A stretch of DNA of 64,000 nucleotides from Bradyrhizobium ontarionense (GTDB lineage: Bacteria; Pseudomonadota; Alphaproteobacteria; Rhizobiales; Xanthobacteraceae). Positions 62,434 through 64,000 of the stretch are shown in pieces. A program made the position numbers and the translations under genes. The notes under the pieces are model-generated. The model ran no database searches, was not told where the DNA came from, and saw only the letters and a list, made by a program, of their open reading frames with translations. The stretch is from contig NZ_CP088156.1 in the NCBI RefSeq assembly GCF_021088345.1, positions 930,001 to 994,000 on the forward strand. The letters are read 5' to 3'. The stretch's first letter is position 1, and the number at the start of each line of letters is the position of its first letter.

Positions 62434-63654
62434 TCAGCCGCCCTGCCGCAGCTTCGCCAGCACCTTCAAGCCACCATATCCATCGGCCGGCTGGATGCCG
62501 GCCTTGGCCTGGAAGTCGCGGATCGCCTTCATGGTGTCGTTGCCGACGCGGCCGTCGGTGCCGCCGGTGTCGAAGCCGGCCGCGGTCAGGCGCTTCTGCA
62601 TCTCCTGCACCTCGGCAAGCGTCAGCGCGCGCTCGGAGCCGGGGAACGGCTGCAGGAACGGCGGCGCGCCGAGGATGCGGTCGCCGAGATGGCAGATCGC
62701 GAGCGCGTAGCTCATCGCCGGATTGTAGGACTTCACCGAGTAGAAGTTCGGCCCCAGCAGGAAGGCGGGACCGCCCTCGGCCGGGATCCACAGCTGCGCC
62801 GAGGCGTTGGCTTGCGGAAATGGCTGGCCGTCGGCGCGCGTGACGCCGGCCGCCTGCCAGGCCGCGTAGCTGCGGCTGCCCGACATGTTGCCGGGCGCGC
62901 GGACCTCGTAGCCCCAGTGCTCGCCACGGTGATACTTGCCGCGGTTGACGAGATAGCGCGCGGTCGAGCCGAGCGCGTCATCGGGCTTGCCGAACGGGTT
63001 GATCTTGCCGTCGCCGTCATAGTCGAAGCCGACATTGAGCCAGACTTCAGGCATCCACTGCGTGTGGCCCATCGCCCCGGCCCAGGAGCCGCGCATCTCC
63101 TCGGGCGTGCTCCAGCCGCGGTCGACGATTCTGAGCGCGTTGGCGAGTTCGGTCTCCCAATAGGCCTTGCGGCGCGGCTCGTTCCAGGCCAGCGCGGCCA
63201 GCGCCGGGAACACCGGGCGCATGTGGTTTTGCTGCACCAGCGGATCGCCGAACGCGGACTCGACGCCCCATAGCGCGAGCAGGGTACCGCGCTCGACGCC
63301 AAAATCCTTCTCGATGCGGGCGAACAGCGCCTCGTTCTTCTGCAGCGCGATCTTGCCGTTGATGACGCGCCAGTCGGAGACGCGGCGGTTGATGTATTGC
63401 CAGAGCTGCTCCTTGAACTCCGGCTGGTTGCGCATCTCCTTGAACACGGTCATGTCGGGCTCGAGCCGCGCCATGACCCGCGTCCAGGTCGCCTGCGAGA
63501 TGCCCTTGGCGAGCGCGCGGCCGCGAAACCCGTCGCGCCAGGCGTCGAATTCGGCGGGCGCGGCGGCGGCAGGGAAGGTGGGGGCGAGCAGGGCGGCGGC
63601 ACTGATGCCGGAGCGGAGCAAGGCGCGGCGGGTCATGGATTCGGACTGGGTCAT
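62434..63654 (-). CDS. Lytic murein transglycosylase, MltB-like, with peptidoglycan-binding domain
   Basis: A 406-aa periplasmic enzyme that cleaves peptidoglycan to 1,6-anhydro-muropeptides. The N-terminus has a twin-arginine-like signal (MTRRALLRSGISAAALLAPTFPAAA). The catalytic domain (about 35-330) has the family Glu in LWGVESAFGDPLVQQNHMRPVFPALAALAW, GSWAGAMGHTQWMPEVW and FDYDGDGKINPF. Residues 340-400 are a PG_binding_1 domain (LTLAEVQEMQKRLTAAGFDTGGTDGRVGNDTMKAIRDFQAKAG). Its anhydro-products are substrates for AnmK. The start ATG 63654 and the second ATG (MTRRALL) are both possible. Confidence 0.93.
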   Translation of the reverse strand: MTQSESMTRRALLRSGISAAALLAPTFPAAAAPAEFDAWRDGFRGRALAKGISQATWTRVMARLEPDMTVFKEMRNQPEFKEQLWQYINRRVSDWRVINGKIALQKNEALFARIEKDFGVERGTLLALWGVESAFGDPLVQQNHMRPVFPALAALAWNEPRRKAYWETELANALRIVDRGWSTPEEMRGSWAGAMGHTQWMPEVWLNVGFDYDGDGKINPFGKPDDALGSTARYLVNRGKYHRGEHWGYEVRAPGNMSGSRSYAAWQAAGVTRADGQPFPQANASAQLWIPAEGGPAFLLGPNFYSVKSYNPAMSYALAICHLGDRILGAPPFLQPFPGSERALTLAEVQEMQKRLTAAGFDTGGTDGRVGNDTMKAIRDFQAKAGIQPADGYGGLKVLAKLRQGG

Positions 63655-63703
63655 GGCCGGCAGTCTATCCGTTGACGCAGGCCGACGGCAGGCCCCGCAG
63701 CGG

Positions 63704-64000
63704 TCAATCCTGGTGGAACTCGGCGGCCAGGCGCGCCAGCCAGCGGCGGATGGTCGCGAGTTCCCGCTCGTTCAGGCCGCCGGCGAGCCGCTGGTCCAGC
63801 GCGGTGGCCCGGCGCCGTGCCGTGGCCAGCAGAGCGAGCCCGCGGCGGGTCAGGCTCGACTGCAGCACCCGCCCATGCACGGGATGCGGCGTCCTTCGGA
63901 TGGCGCCGTCGCGTTCGAGATTACCGATGATCACGTTCACGGTCTGCGGCGTCAGCAAGGCGACGCGCGCGAGGTCGGCGCCGGACAGCCCTGGATAGGC
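63704..64000 (-). CDS. MarR-family transcriptional regulator (5' end outside window)
   Basis: The last 98 codons of a MarR-type winged-helix regulator continue to the window edge. Visible are the recognition helix region (LSGADLARVALLTPQTVNVIIGNLERDGAIRRTPHPVHGRVLQSSLTRRG, with the wing HPVHGRVLQSSLT) and the C-terminal dimerisation helix (ALDQRLAGGLNERELATIRRWLARLAAEF). The ligand is unknown. It could be checked against the triple operator at 11853-11914, but no link is evident. Confidence 0.85.
   Translation of the reverse strand, partial: AYPGLSGADLARVALLTPQTVNVIIGNLERDGAIRRTPHPVHGRVLQSSLTRRGLALLATARRRATALDQRLAGGLNERELATIRRWLARLAAEFHQD

Overview
The window is high-GC, densely coded DNA whose gene content points to an alphaproteobacterium of the Bradyrhizobium/Rhodopseudomonas group. 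The signs are a sufBCDS-sufT-sufA operon headed by an extra cysteine desulfurase, a type I PHA synthase, Omp25/31-like outer membrane protein, several dispersed inverted-repeat elements of the kind I remember from Bradyrhizobium genomes, and very high GC with long antisense shadow frames. The species assignment is inference; no rRNA or tRNA gene was found here.

Layout. 1-7.8 kb: a truncated peroxiredoxin, an AsmA/YhdP-like envelope protein and an autotransporter. 8-15 kb: MFS transporter and tyrS facing anmK, a glutathione S-transferase gene interrupted by one amber codon behind a promoter carrying three dyad operators, an alpha/beta hydrolase and a membrane LytTR regulator. 14.8-21.9 kb: the complete suf Fe-S assembly operon. 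22-30 kb: a possible gene remnant, TfoX-like protein, diguanylate cyclase, rhlE helicase, secreted caspase-fold protein, SDR with a 61-aa membrane protein, and an Omp25-like porin with a clear terminator. 30-38.6 kb: parE, DedA protein, two unknown linked genes, PaiB-like flavoprotein, argC, an ACT-domain threonine dehydratase and a T4 Rnl1-type RNA ligase. 38.7-45.5 kb: a sugar uptake and oxidation cluster (SDR; binding protein, two permeases, Gfo/Idh/MocA dehydrogenase, ThuA-like protein, LacI regulator) with no ABC ATPase. 45.6-56.4 kb: MAPEG protein, phaC, a small lipoprotein, then aminotransferase-hom-glpX-HAD-recJ and a soluble chemoreceptor-like protein. 56.4-57.2 kb is repeat-rich noncoding DNA. 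57.2-64 kb: small accessory genes (membrane protein, serine hydrolase, 2H phosphoesterase, GrlR-like protein, a 435-aa protein of unknown family, NYN-LOTUS protein), a lytic transglycosylase and a truncated MarR regulator.

The most striking observation is that the RNA ligase gene sits between two exact 21-bp direct repeats, one of which is the 3' end of the threonine dehydratase gene. This suggests that a 1.2-kb single-gene cassette entered at the end of that gene. Other items worth checking are the amber-interrupted GST with its triple operator, the orphan ABC transporter without ATPase, the chemoreceptor with reversed domain order, and the unknown gene pair at 59.3-61.2 kb.
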